Source of the DNA: Stieleria marina | GTDB taxonomy: Bacteria > Planctomycetota > Planctomycetia > Pirellulales > Pirellulaceae | Direction of reading: 5' to 3' | Length of the DNA: 64,000 nucleotides | Assembly: GCA_007741555.1 (NCBI GenBank) | Contig: CP036526.1 | Location: forward strand, 3,162,001-3,226,000 | In this document: piece by piece, positions 1-8,818 of the stretch | How positions within the stretch are numbered: position 1 is the stretch's first letter | Layout of the letters: each line of letters starts with the position of its first letter | The notes under the pieces: generated by a model | Databases searched by the model: none | What the model saw: only the letters and a program-made list of their open reading frames with translations | What the model was told of the DNA's origin: nothing | Made by a program: the position numbers and the translations under genes

Positions 1-74
1 GTGAGTGGAGACGAATCTGCCTACAATTAAGTCTGCCTTTTCGCGGTCGCTTTACTCTATGTCGTAAATCTTTA

Positions 75-1133
75 ATGGCAGCTCTCTGCAAGAACCGGCT
101 AACAATTAGCAGCGATGATCCACGGATACTCAAGAGTGTTGGCGAAGCGGCCGCTGATGCCAGCACCGGATTTCTACAGTTTCTATGTCCAATGCCAGAG
201 AACGTGGAAGAGTTGGAAATCGAAGTTTTGCCACAGTTGCCCAACGAACCAAAGTCGTACTATTGGCGACTGGATAATTGGGGGTGCCGCAGTGATGTTT
301 CGTTTCAATTCGACCACGTGAGCAATCACGAGATGCGAGTGGTTTTTCCGACCGACTACTCGCCGCCAGTGGGCGCATTGCAACATGGGGCACGGGTTTA
401 CGGATTTCGCTTCCGGCTTTTGTATTGCGAACCGGGGAACTGTTTTTGTGGCATCGCGACAGAATCCAGCCACCAAGAATGTGAATTCACGCTCGACCGT
501 CCGCCGATCGAAGAAGGTGTGCCGCAAGAGTTGATTGACGTTTTTGAACTGAACGCTCTCTATGAAGAATTCCTCGCAGATGCGGAATCAGAACGTCAAA
601 TTGCGAACCAGAGTGCCCCGGAAAACACAGTCGGCTTTGATCCAGATGATTCCGGTTTGCGAAAGTTGAGGTTCGCTGATCTGGACGAAGCAGTGCGCGA
701 TGCTCAGCACTTGCTGGAGTCGGGGTATGTGCGGCAAGGCAACTGGTCGCTCGCGCAGGTCTGCCAGCACTTGCGATTGGTGCAAGACCCAAGCGTGGAT
801 GGGTATCCCGGGTGGATGTCGTTGTTCGCGTTTTTGCGTCCCGCGATGCGGCGGTGGTTGCTGCCAAAATTGCTGAGCGGTGATTCGCCGCGAGGGATTC
901 GCACCGCTTCGCTATTTGTGCCAGCCGACGGTTTGGTCGATGAGGTCGAGGTGAACGCTTTTGCAAAGAGTGTCGCGCGTTTGAAGTCCTACGATGGCCA
1001 GTACACGCCGCATCCTGCATTTGGTCGGCTGCCGCGTGCGAGGATTTTGCAGATCCACTCATGTCATGCAGCGCATCATCTGCGGTTTCTGATTCCGCAA
1101 ACTTCGGATACAGATGCGCACGAATCGAAGTGA
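75..1133 (+). CDS. DUF1281/YubB-like domain fused to DUF1569 domain
   Basis: A 352-residue protein with two parts. Residues about 1-175 resemble the YubB/Api92 (DUF1281) ferredoxin-fold family: it opens with C-K-N-R-L-T-I, has P-M-P-E near residue 40, and the W-x3-N-W-G signature near residues 63-69. Residues about 195-340 resemble DUF1569, a DinB-like helical bundle: G-N-W-S-L-A-Q-V-C-Q-H-L, an R-P-A-M-R-R-W stretch, H-P-A-F-G-x-L, and a final H-x3-H-H-L-R-F-L helix that could bind metal. DUF1281 proteins are mostly phage or plasmid borne and DUF1569 is common in planctomycetes; neither has a settled function. No signal peptide, so cytoplasmic. The ATG at 75 has no clear Shine-Dalgarno. The gene stands alone and converges on the next one. 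Confidence 0.75.
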   Translation: MAALCKNRLTISSDDPRILKSVGEAAADASTGFLQFLCPMPENVEELEIEVLPQLPNEPKSYYWRLDNWGCRSDVSFQFDHVSNHEMRVVFPTDYSPPVGALQHGARVYGFRFRLLYCEPGNCFCGIATESSHQECEFTLDRPPIEEGVPQELIDVFELNALYEEFLADAESERQIANQSAPENTVGFDPDDSGLRKLRFADLDEAVRDAQHLLESGYVRQGNWSLAQVCQHLRLVQDPSVDGYPGWMSLFAFLRPAMRRWLLPKLLSGDSPRGIRTASLFVPADGLVDEVEVNAFAKSVARLKSYDGQYTPHPAFGRLPRARILQIHSCHAAHHLRFLIPQTSDTDAHESK

Positions 1134-1223
1134 TCAACCATCTCGCCTTCGATAGCGGTCATCAACATGTTCCAGAGCCAGCCAAACACACTGGGACAAA
1201 AGCTGCCATCGCAAGAATGCAGA

Positions 1224-1601
1224 TCAAGAATTCCAGGCGTCACCATCTTTTGCTTTGAGTTCGTCGAATTCACGATCTTCAGGCTTTTTTCGGTACCAAG
1301 CAAATAGTTCGCAAATGCAACTGCAAGAGAAAAGGAATTTGCCAAGCAAGGAAACTGAGAAACCTTTCAATGCGAAGGCGACGGAGACGGTTGTTAGTGC
1401 GAGTAAAAAGTAGACGATTAACGGAATCGCTGCCCATCGTTGTCGAAACCATGTGAGTGCGGCGAACACACCCACGGAAAGCCAAAAGACGCCAAAGAAG
1501 GTGGAGCCGGTCGAAAACGACCCGTAGGCTACCGCTGGTGCAGCTATGACCAGCAATGCGGTAAACCAGCCAATGCCCCACCCAGGAGATCGAAATTTCA
1601 T
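1224..1601 (-). CDS. Small multi-pass membrane protein, unknown
   Basis: A 125-residue protein with about three hydrophobic segments (roughly residues 10-30, 33-50 and 55-75) and a more polar, charged C-terminus that ends in D-E-L-K-A-K-D-G-D. I do not recognise a family. It converges on the DUF1569 fusion gene, with 90 bases between the stops. No convincing ribosome binding site is seen before the ATG. The clear hydrophobic periodicity and absence of a better frame on either strand support it as a real gene. Confidence 0.55.
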   Translation of the reverse strand: MKFRSPGWGIGWFTALLVIAAPAVAYGSFSTGSTFFGVFWLSVGVFAALTWFRQRWAAIPLIVYFLLALTTVSVAFALKGFSVSLLGKFLFSCSCICELFAWYRKKPEDREFDELKAKDGDAWNS

Positions 1602-2031
1602 AGCTTTCGAGACGAGTGTTGCGGACTAACTGGTGGGAGTAGAGAGAGGATTCGGTCGCTGTCGTTCTTCACGTTAGTCAGCGTCGCGGTGGAAATCGAT
1701 GGCTACTCAGGGTTGTAACTGAGACCAAATGCTCAGTACTGTGATCGACTCCTGGCTCTGCGAATGCCAAAGTCCGTCCGCCGAGATGGGGTTCCTGAGT
1801 TTGCATTTTCAGTCGCACCGATGGGATGCGATCTGTTTGCAGGGGGGCAAGTATAAATCGGCATTTCTTGGCAGTACGGTTGGCAAACCAATGGCAACAT
1901 TCGTTGATATGCCACGAATTTCGCGGCATCGATATCCACCCTGCCTCAACCTGCAAGTCGCGTCTTTAGATTGCGTAAGGAACGCAGTAAGCGATATTGC
2001 AAGCTGAGCTACCGATTGGAACAGCGTCTAC
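1602..2031. other. Spacer, nothing recognised
   Basis: About 430 bases between two minus-strand genes. Frames of about 92 codons are open on both strands, but their translations have no recognisable family, signal peptide or ribosome binding site. I see no RNA gene and no terminator-like hairpin with a T tract. Confidence 0.5.
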
Positions 2032-5000
2032 CTACTGAGCGCTGGCGAGGCGATCGACCAAGGTTGCGTCTTTGGTTGAAGGACGCATTGGGTCAGCGCC
2101 CAGGGTTCCGACTAGCTCTTGCTCGTAGTTCGGCGATTCCGCATTGGCACGCATTTGCTGAGCGAATTGCAGGCTTTCCTGCAGAGCGGTTTTATCGGCA
2201 CCGCTCGAACTGGACTCGATTTGTGCGGTGATTCGATCTTCAAAGGCTTTCCAGTGATCGATGTCGCGAAACTTTTTCTCGGAGAGGCGACGTTTATACC
2301 AATCGCTTTCGATGAGCGACTCTCGCGTAAACAACGCTCTTACTTCGGGAGCGTCGATCGTTTTGCCATTGTGCTCGCCGGTGGCCATGATGTTCAAAAT
2401 GGCTTGCAGTGGTGGGCAGGCGAGTTCGTATCCGCCGTCGTCGAAGTAGGTTTTGGCGACTCGCTGCTGTGCTTCGGCGATGTAAAGAACACCATCGGCA
2501 AACGATTCGGGATCCTGCTTTTCCGGCTTCAGGAGCTCTTCGGTAAACACTTTCGACGGATTGTCAAAGACACGAGCGAGATAGGTTCGCACGAACTTTC
2601 GCGTGATGCGATAACCAAGTCGACTTGCTGGGATCGTTTGGCCGTTGTGCTGGTAGTCTTCGATTTTTTCCAGCATGCCTTCGGCGATTAGCGTGTTGGG
2701 GTCACGTTCTTGGGGCCCCATCCGGCACCAGACTTCGGGAATCAGCAGCGAAATGTCGTGACCGACTTGGTAGCGTGGTCCGATGTGACCGGCGGCCGTA
2801 CTGAACCCGCCCAGTTCGGTCAAAATCATCGACACGATCGCGTTGTTCATGTCGATCGATGGCATCAAAGCATTGAAGGGCGCTTTGGTCAGTGCGCCTT
2901 CGCTTCCAGCACCGGTCGTACTGGGGCTCTTGCCGGTCAACGAACACACGTAGTCCATGACCAGTTCAGGCAATTCCTGATAGTGCAGTGGCGAGTACAC
3001 AGCCAATGAACGGTGCCCTGCCGCTGGGTCAGGCGGATTGTTGCGTCGTCCGCCAAGCACGGCGCCGACGGGGGCATGCACTGGTGAATCCGCTGGCAAC
3101 CCACGATGAAGTTGCATGCCTCGGTTGGCGACATACGTGTTACGGTAGTTGACCATGTCCGGGCGGTCTTGCAGGTACCGCGGATTCGTTGTTCGCTGAC
3201 CATTGATGATCCGCGGGTCGGCGGTGCTGACGACGAAACCTTCGTCTCGTTTGGCGGCGTCCAAAAGCATCTCAGCGATGGGCCCGGTGAACTTATCAAA
3301 TTCGATTGCGTCGTCGATGATCTTGCGAACTTCTTCGATCGCCAGGGGCTGAAAGTTGCTGATGAAATTTCCGGGTTTGGACAGATCCGATTCCGTCTGT
3401 TTGTCCAAGCCACGATGCACTGCATCGTCAGGACGCTGGAAAAGACGATACTCGCAGTTTTCGACAAACTTGTAGCTATCGACTTCCAGAACGCCCGGCC
3501 CAACTTGGTCCAGGGCTGCTCGAGGAACCACGACACTGCAACTGATGTCGTCTTCGCGCTGGACCTTGGCGGCCGCAATGAAGTCTTGTCGCAGTTTAAA
3601 TGTCCGCCAATTGGAATCGTCAAGACCGACGCGAAGGTAGGTTCCGACAAGTCCTCGCGTGCCGAGTTTAAGTTCGTGGCCGGGCGAACCGTTGACGATA
3701 TCGACGTTGAAGTAGTCTCTCCAATTTCCTTCCATGCCAGGACGGGTGAAGCGTTTGATGATCAACGCCATGGAATAGACGTGCTCAGGGATCTCTGCGA
3801 GCCACTGATTGTAGGCGTCGTTGTACTCGGGCGACGGCGTTAGCAGTTTGATTACGCTGCCCAGTGAACGACTCGGGTCCAGGACGCCGCGACTTGGCTG
3901 GTCGGTGTAATCGGTCCGGCCTTTGAAGTTAGATGACCAACGATCTTGGTAAGACTTTTCAAAAATCTGATCCAACATCGCGTAGTCTTTTTCGTGGTCG
4001 CCCACAAAAATGGGACCGTACAACATGTAGTCACGCAGACTCTTACTGATTTCACTTTTCCCGCCACCACTAACAGTACAAGGTTTGTGACAGAAAACGC
4101 CTTCGCCAACCGTTCCGACCAAACGCCACGACGGGGCCGAAGGGTGCTTTTCTAATTGGATTTTGTAACCGCTGGGTGCGATGTAGACATTTTTGGGCGA
4201 CAAGGCGATGCGACGTTCGCTGCCATCATGGACCCATTTGATGCATCGCTCACGCAACGTAACTTTGGCATTTTCGGGAATGTAAAACACGGTAGGGTCG
4301 GATTTGTCGATTCCATATCCATCGCTTTGGACGTCGACAAACGACGCGTAGTCGCGAGCCACATCCTCGAAGGTACGTTGGTTGTATCGCCGCGAATCGA
4401 CTTGGAAATCTTCGCCCAGCGAATACGACGCAAACGCCAGGGCACCGCCAGCGTGTTCTTCTTCGGCGCCACCCATCAAGTTGGCGGCGTAGCTGATTTG
4501 CGTTTTGACTTCTTTTTTGCAGTAGCCGTAGTAGTTGTCGGCAATCAGCGTCACGATCACGCCGTTGTCATCGCGGCAGGTCAGTTTGAACGCGCCACCG
4601 TCATTGTATTTTTCTGATTCGTCTTTCCAACACATCGAATCACGACGTTGACGTTCGGTGGCATCGTCCCAGTGGGGGAGCCCCAGTTCTTTCTTGGTGT
4701 ACTCAGTCAAATGAGTTGCCAAGATCACGCAGCCTGTGTGTCCACTCCAAGAACGGACATCCAAACCCGCGTCGTTTTCGGCGATTAACGCGTCGCCTGC
4801 ATTTCCAAAAATCGATTCGACAAAGTCCAGGTTGCTGACCAGATTTCCCGGAGCAAAGAACCGTGTCTCCAACGATTTCTCTTCGCAAAAACCTGGCACG
4901 GCCGGGCAAACGATCGGACGCAGCAGCAGCGACACCCAAGTGTGCGCCGGATTGGACGAAGCACTCGTGTACGGCAATAGTTGTAGATCTTTGGGCGGAT

Positions 5001-5559
5001 TCATCGCCCTGCGAAACAATTCGACGAATACGTTTTTAGGTACGATCCGTTTGTCCCCGGGGACAGGCAGGCCGCCCGTGACAACATGAAACGTTCCGGC
5101 CGTGGTGCGGCGGTCAGCACGTGGGTTGTTCAGCACGCCATTGAAGCAGCGAAACGATTCGACCAAGTCGTTTTTGAACTCATGACCGTTGACGGGCAAG
5201 CTCAACTCGCGAGCCATCCCGTGGCGATCCAAAGTCAGCGAGCCACTTGGCAAACGCAGCGGTTCATCGCCGGTTTCGTTTTCGAAGTAACGATTCAGGA
5301 ACGATTCGATGCGTGAATCAACGGGAGCGCGGTAGTCGGCCAGCAGACGATTCTTTTCGCGCAGAGTCTGCAGAATACCGCTGGAGAAAGCGGTGATTGA
5401 TTCGTCAGTGTCGTCGCCTTCGGGCGCCATCAATCCGGCCGAAGCAAGTTGCAGTGTCAGGTAATGACGCAGGTTTTGACGTTCTCCTGGATCGTTTGCG
5501 AGATGTCTGTCCCAGCCCAAGCGTTGTTGCAATTTGGACTCTTCACGAATCAACGACAT
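2032..5559 (-). CDS. Probable PPi-type phosphoenolpyruvate carboxykinase
   Basis: A 1175-residue cytoplasmic protein that carries the PEPCK active-site motifs in the right order. Residues 342-349 (N-Y-Y-G-Y-C-K-K) match the YGGN...KK motif of GTP-PEPCK. His369 lies 20 residues after the second Lys, the same spacing as K244-H264 in the rat enzyme. S-G-G-G-K-S at 497-502 is the P-loop, followed 20 residues on by G-D (520-521). N-P-R at 792-794 matches the PEP-binding N-S-R. D-S-P...L-G-G-R-R ending at 839 matches S-P...F-G-G-R-R. At about 1175 residues it is twice the size of ATP- or GTP-PEPCK, which fits the PPi-dependent class (oxaloacetate + PPi to PEP + Pi + CO2) known from Entamoeba and propionibacteria. 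The start is the ATG at 5559 with AGGA 8 bases before it; an in-frame GTG at 5586 is less likely. The superfamily is well supported. Phosphate donor is inferred from size. Confidence 0.75.
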   Translation of the reverse strand: MSLIREESKLQQRLGWDRHLANDPGERQNLRHYLTLQLASAGLMAPEGDDTDESITAFSSGILQTLREKNRLLADYRAPVDSRIESFLNRYFENETGDEPLRLPSGSLTLDRHGMARELSLPVNGHEFKNDLVESFRCFNGVLNNPRADRRTTAGTFHVVTGGLPVPGDKRIVPKNVFVELFRRAMNPPKDLQLLPYTSASSNPAHTWVSLLLRPIVCPAVPGFCEEKSLETRFFAPGNLVSNLDFVESIFGNAGDALIAENDAGLDVRSWSGHTGCVILATHLTEYTKKELGLPHWDDATERQRRDSMCWKDESEKYNDGGAFKLTCRDDNGVIVTLIADNYYGYCKKEVKTQISYAANLMGGAEEEHAGGALAFASYSLGEDFQVDSRRYNQRTFEDVARDYASFVDVQSDGYGIDKSDPTVFYIPENAKVTLRERCIKWVHDGSERRIALSPKNVYIAPSGYKIQLEKHPSAPSWRLVGTVGEGVFCHKPCTVSGGGKSEISKSLRDYMLYGPIFVGDHEKDYAMLDQIFEKSYQDRWSSNFKGRTDYTDQPSRGVLDPSRSLGSVIKLLTPSPEYNDAYNQWLAEIPEHVYSMALIIKRFTRPGMEGNWRDYFNVDIVNGSPGHELKLGTRGLVGTYLRVGLDDSNWRTFKLRQDFIAAAKVQREDDISCSVVVPRAALDQVGPGVLEVDSYKFVENCEYRLFQRPDDAVHRGLDKQTESDLSKPGNFISNFQPLAIEEVRKIIDDAIEFDKFTGPIAEMLLDAAKRDEGFVVSTADPRIINGQRTTNPRYLQDRPDMVNYRNTYVANRGMQLHRGLPADSPVHAPVGAVLGGRRNNPPDPAAGHRSLAVYSPLHYQELPELVMDYVCSLTGKSPSTTGAGSEGALTKAPFNALMPSIDMNNAIVSMILTELGGFSTAAGHIGPRYQVGHDISLLIPEVWCRMGPQERDPNTLIAEGMLEKIEDYQHNGQTIPASRLGYRITRKFVRTYLARVFDNPSKVFTEELLKPEKQDPESFADGVLYIAEAQQRVAKTYFDDGGYELACPPLQAILNIMATGEHNGKTIDAPEVRALFTRESLIESDWYKRRLSEKKFRDIDHWKAFEDRITAQIESSSSGADKTALQESLQFAQQMRANAESPNYEQELVGTLGADPMRPSTKDATLVDRLASAQ

Positions 5560-5931
5560 ATTACTTTTCCTATCAGCTAGCGACACAAAACTTCGGCTTC
5601 ATGAGATCCCAAAGATACCAGCTGCCGACACCAGTTCACCCACCGTGGAATTCGCCGCCAGGAACTTTCCCTTTAGGTGGTTACAACGGTAGCGATCGCA
5701 CCAAAAGAAAAGTGGCGCACCGGAAACGGCAATCAAAGAACCGACTAAGGCACTCTTTGTTCGCAAGTGAGCCGGCGAAACGCTGGCAACGCGTGTCTTG
5801 TTGGGGTAGCCATCGTTACTGGAAAGACATCCTCAACAGTGGGGGAATCGATCGCAGTGCAGCTCATTTGCAGCCCGTCTGAACGGACGTTGTTTTGTTA
5901 AGAAACGCCCCAACGTTGTTCTTGTTGGCCA
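5560..5931. other. Spacer upstream of the PEPCK-like gene
   Basis: About 370 bases between two minus-strand genes. It must hold the promoter of the PEPCK-like gene, but I cannot point to a convincing -35/-10 pair, operator or terminator. Confidence 0.4.
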
Positions 5932-6654
5932 TCAATGGTCGACCAGTCGCGCGGCCAAGTAGACGGCGGCGGTTTCGATGCGGTAGATGCGTTTGCCCAA
6001 TCCGACTTTTTTGAAACCGGCATCCAACGCGATGTTGATTTCTTCTTCGGTCCATCCGCCCTCGGGCCCGATCAGCAGTGATGCGGAGTCGATCGAAACG
6101 ATTTGAGTGAAATCCAAAATCGGTCCGTCGGGATGGGCGATCCATTTTGCAGGCGTCGAGTCTATTGCAGGCGTCGAGTCTGGTTGGTCAACATACTCTG
6201 CAAGAGACATCGGTTCGGTAATCTCCATCAGGACGTTCCGGCCGGATTGTTTGCAGGCCTCGATCACGGCGCGACGAAGCTTGCCGATCAGGTTCTCTGA
6301 CGGTCCGCGCTGAGTGCGGACGGCGACGATTGGTACGACGCGCTGGACGCCCAATTCGGTCAGTCTTTCGATCAGTTCGCGGCATCGGTCGGGCTTAGGC
6401 AGAGCGATCGCAAAAGTCAGCTCTCGATTAGGCTCGCGATCGACCGACGATGAATGTTCGATTCGCACACTGCATTCTTTGCGTGTCACGCTGACGACGG
6501 TCGCATCGGCTTGCGTGCCGCGGCCATCAAACAGTTCGACGGTTTCTCCAACTTGAATCCGCATCACTTTGATGGCGTGCTGCGATTCCGAATTCGGCAA
6601 CACGGCAAGAGCAGCGACGGGCGGCAAGTCAGAGAGGTAATAGCGGCGAGTCAC
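5932..6654 (-). CDS. rsmE: 16S rRNA m3U1498 methyltransferase RsmE
   Basis: A 240-residue SPOUT-class enzyme that methylates N3 of U1498 in 16S rRNA using S-adenosylmethionine. The N-terminal PUA-like part holds H-A-I-K-V-M-R (near residue 26). The knotted C-terminal domain holds A-L-P-K-x-D-R, A-C-K-Q-S-G-R, L-L-I-G-P-E-G-G-W-T-E-E-E and L-G-K-R-I-Y-R-I-E-T-A, all in normal family order. Length is typical. Start is GTG at 6654. An oddity is an 18-base direct repeat near 6150-6181, which duplicates T-P-A-I-D-S in a surface loop before the SAM-binding knot. It stands alone on its strand. Confidence 0.95.
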   Translation of the reverse strand: MTRRYYLSDLPPVAALAVLPNSESQHAIKVMRIQVGETVELFDGRGTQADATVVSVTRKECSVRIEHSSSVDREPNRELTFAIALPKPDRCRELIERLTELGVQRVVPIVAVRTQRGPSENLIGKLRRAVIEACKQSGRNVLMEITEPMSLAEYVDQPDSTPAIDSTPAKWIAHPDGPILDFTQIVSIDSASLLIGPEGGWTEEEINIALDAGFKKVGLGKRIYRIETAAVYLAARLVDH

Positions 6655-7207
6655 GGATCGGTTGAATTGGAACGGTGCAAAGGGATGGACGAGTGTTTTA
6701 TTGAAGTTTCGTTTGAAGGTCTGCGATCGCGGACGAAACGCGCCGAGTCGCTTTGATGCTGGCCTGCTGAGCGAATTGTAGCATCGCGAGTCAATCTAAT
6801 TTTCGCCCGCGGCAATGTACTAGGGGGCGTCGGCAGTAGAGAGCGTCAGGGGCGTGAACTGGGATCGCACAGCAAGCGGTTCAGCAAGTTTTGACAAGGC
6901 TTGGCAAAAAATGCATTCGTCAGTCTTGGCTATCAATCAAGCTTCGCTATCAATCAAGGCGGCAGGTGGGGCCGGTGCTGGCTGCACGGCGAGCTTTTCC
7001 GGCGTTGGTAGCATCAATCAAGTTGCTCGCATGATCAACCGATTGATTCTGTTAGATCAAGTCGTCTGGATTTGCTATCGGCAAAACGTCGCCACCGTCG
7101 GCAACACGGGTGCAACATGGGGCGTTCGGTACGATCAATCTCCGAAAGCTCTGGATGCTTCATCGAGTTGCTACAATCGACTGAACGCTTTTCACGTTGG
7201 AAACAAA
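6655..7207. other. Spacer between divergent genes
   Basis: About 550 bases between rsmE (minus) and the ExeA-like gene (plus). The plus frame stays open from 6854 into the ExeA-like gene, but its translation is unlike the family, so I treat it as untranslated. A 13-base direct repeat (GCTATCAATCAAG) occurs near 6928-6958. Both promoters should be here; none is obvious. Confidence 0.4.
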
Positions 7208-7978
7208 ATGCAATACCTTCGCTACTGGTCGTTTCGCGAACCGCCGTTCGGGCCAGAAGCGTCGCATTTCTTTTTTCGAGGGGATCCGCAGCATCAAACG
7301 TTGGCTTGGATCCAAGATTTAGTCGTTTCAAGAGATCGAATTGGATTGATCACGGCAGCGAGCGGCTGTGGCGCGACTCGGCTGTTTACTCACGTCGCCA
7401 AAAGCCATGGGTTCGACGATTGTGCCGCCGCGGTCACGATCACGAGCGGTCGTCGATCGAGCATCCAGCATGTTCATGGTGATCTAGCCAAGTCGATGGG
7501 GATCACGGTTCGGCGCGATGCATTGCCCGCGGTTGCCAACGCCATCGAACAGCTTGACAAGCAATCGATTCGCACGGTTTGGTTGGTTGATGGGCTGGGA
7601 AAACATTCGGCCGACGCGATTGTCCAAGCCAGCAGAATCTGCAGGTCTTTGACGGTGATTGCAAACATCACACCACGGCTGCACCGGTTGGTTATCAAGA
7701 GCTTGGGCAAGCGGATAGCTGAGACTACGTTGGACGCGTTGACTCTTTCAGGAACCACGGCATTTGTCGAACATTCGATGCAAGCCGCCGGTTGCCGCAA
7801 GAAGCCGTTTTCGTCTGACGCAATCAATTCGCTGCATCAACAAAGCGGAGGACGCATCCGATCCATCGTTCGCATTGCGCAATGTGCAATCCAATTGGGA
7901 GCCGAGCAGCAAGCAGAACAAATCACGGGACGGCAGATTGAGTACGCCGCAGAAAGTTTGCGTCGATCAGCCGCGTAG
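7208..7978 (+). CDS. ExeA-like AAA protein with degenerate Walker motifs
   Basis: A 256-residue protein with the layout of ExeA/GspA-type AAA proteins. It opens with Y-W-S-F-R-E-P-P-F-G-P, the usual start of this family, which fixes the ATG at 7208 with GGAAA upstream. The nucleotide site looks dead. At the Walker A position the sequence is T-A-A-S-G-C-G-A-T (residues 49-57), so the essential Lys is Ala56 and the first Gly is Ala50. The Walker B acid pair reads V-D-G (128-129), so the catalytic Glu is gone. The C-terminal helical part (S-G-G-R-I-R-S-I-V-R-I) is conserved. ExeA homologues work with secretion systems or peptidoglycan remodelling at the inner membrane. This one may be a regulatory or structural paralogue. 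No secretion genes are adjacent. Confidence 0.7.
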   Translation: MQYLRYWSFREPPFGPEASHFFFRGDPQHQTLAWIQDLVVSRDRIGLITAASGCGATRLFTHVAKSHGFDDCAAAVTITSGRRSSIQHVHGDLAKSMGITVRRDALPAVANAIEQLDKQSIRTVWLVDGLGKHSADAIVQASRICRSLTVIANITPRLHRLVIKSLGKRIAETTLDALTLSGTTAFVEHSMQAAGCRKKPFSSDAINSLHQQSGGRIRSIVRIAQCAIQLGAEQQAEQITGRQIEYAAESLRRSAA

Positions 7979-8011
7979 CGCCGAGTGCGTGACGGACAAC
8001 TGCGCTGCAGG

Positions 8012-8800
8012 TCAAAGCGAATCGCGAATGCCTTCTTCGACGTGTGGCAAGTCTTCTAAAGTCTCCAGCCCGAATAGCTGCAAGAATCGCTCGGTCGGGT
8101 AGTAATGTGGAACAGCGCGGCCGCCATCGGCCGGTTTTTCTCGTCGCATTTCTAATAGGCGGCGGCGCACCAATTGATTCAGCAACGACCCACTTTCGCG
8201 TCCTCGCTGATCTTGCACAATCTGCGTCGTGACGCCTGGTTGGTACGCGACCAAAGCGAGAACCTCTATTGCCGCTTGGCTCAATTTTGCTTCGCGCACT
8301 TTGCCCAAAAACGATCGCCGCACCTTTTCGACCGCCGGGGCGATCGTCATTCGATAACCGTGGTCGTCGCGAACAATTCGGATTCCCTGTTCCGCTTCGC
8401 GATAAGAACTGTTCAGTCCATCGATGATCTCGATCACTTCTTCTGGCGTGACGTCACGCATCAAAGACGCGAGACGTTCTTCGCTAAACGACTTATTCTC
8501 AGGGTGTCCAACAAACAGCGAGGCTTCGACGATCGACTCGGGAGTCGCGACACCTTCTTCTTCGTCCTCGAAGTCGACAGGGGCCGCCGCCGAATCGTCG
8601 TCCTCGGCTTCGGGCGTTTCTTCGGCGACATGCACAAACGATTCGGGATCGTGCTCGGCAGCCGCCTTGGCGTAGGCGGCACCCAAGTTGTCAAGCGACA
8701 ACTCCGTCAGCTCATCATCGTCGTGTTCGTCGGCGTCTAGCTCTTCGGAGTCTTGCTCTTCGGAGTCTTGTTCGTGATCGTCTGGCTCTTCGTTATGCAT
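8012..8800 (-). CDS. scpB: Segregation and condensation protein B
   Basis: A 262-residue protein. The winged-helix ScpB core covers about residues 90-255 (I-V-E-A-S-L-F-V-G, L-N-S-S-Y, L-S-Q-A-A-I-E-V-L-A-L-V-A-Y-Q-P-G-V-T, V-R-R-R-L-L-E, Y-Y-P-T-E-R-F-L-Q-L-F-G-L). ScpB dimerises and binds ScpA in the Smc-ScpAB complex that organises and segregates the chromosome. The first 90 residues are an extra acidic low-complexity tail rich in Asp and Glu; part of it comes from a 15-base tandem duplication near 8743-8772. The ATG at 8800 has AAGG 6 bases before it; a GTG lies one codon upstream. No scpA is visible in the window. Confidence 0.93.
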   Translation of the reverse strand: MHNEEPDDHEQDSEEQDSEELDADEHDDDELTELSLDNLGAAYAKAAAEHDPESFVHVAEETPEAEDDDSAAAPVDFEDEEEGVATPESIVEASLFVGHPENKSFSEERLASLMRDVTPEEVIEIIDGLNSSYREAEQGIRIVRDDHGYRMTIAPAVEKVRRSFLGKVREAKLSQAAIEVLALVAYQPGVTTQIVQDQRGRESGSLLNQLVRRRLLEMRREKPADGGRAVPHYYPTERFLQLFGLETLEDLPHVEEGIRDSL

Positions 8801-8818
8801 CACAGACCTTGGCGAGGG

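Noticed and set aside
6854-7207. A longer start for the ExeA-like gene
   Set aside because: The 118 extra residues are unlike the family, whose members begin at Y-x-x-F-x-x-P-P-F; the ATG at 7208 fits.
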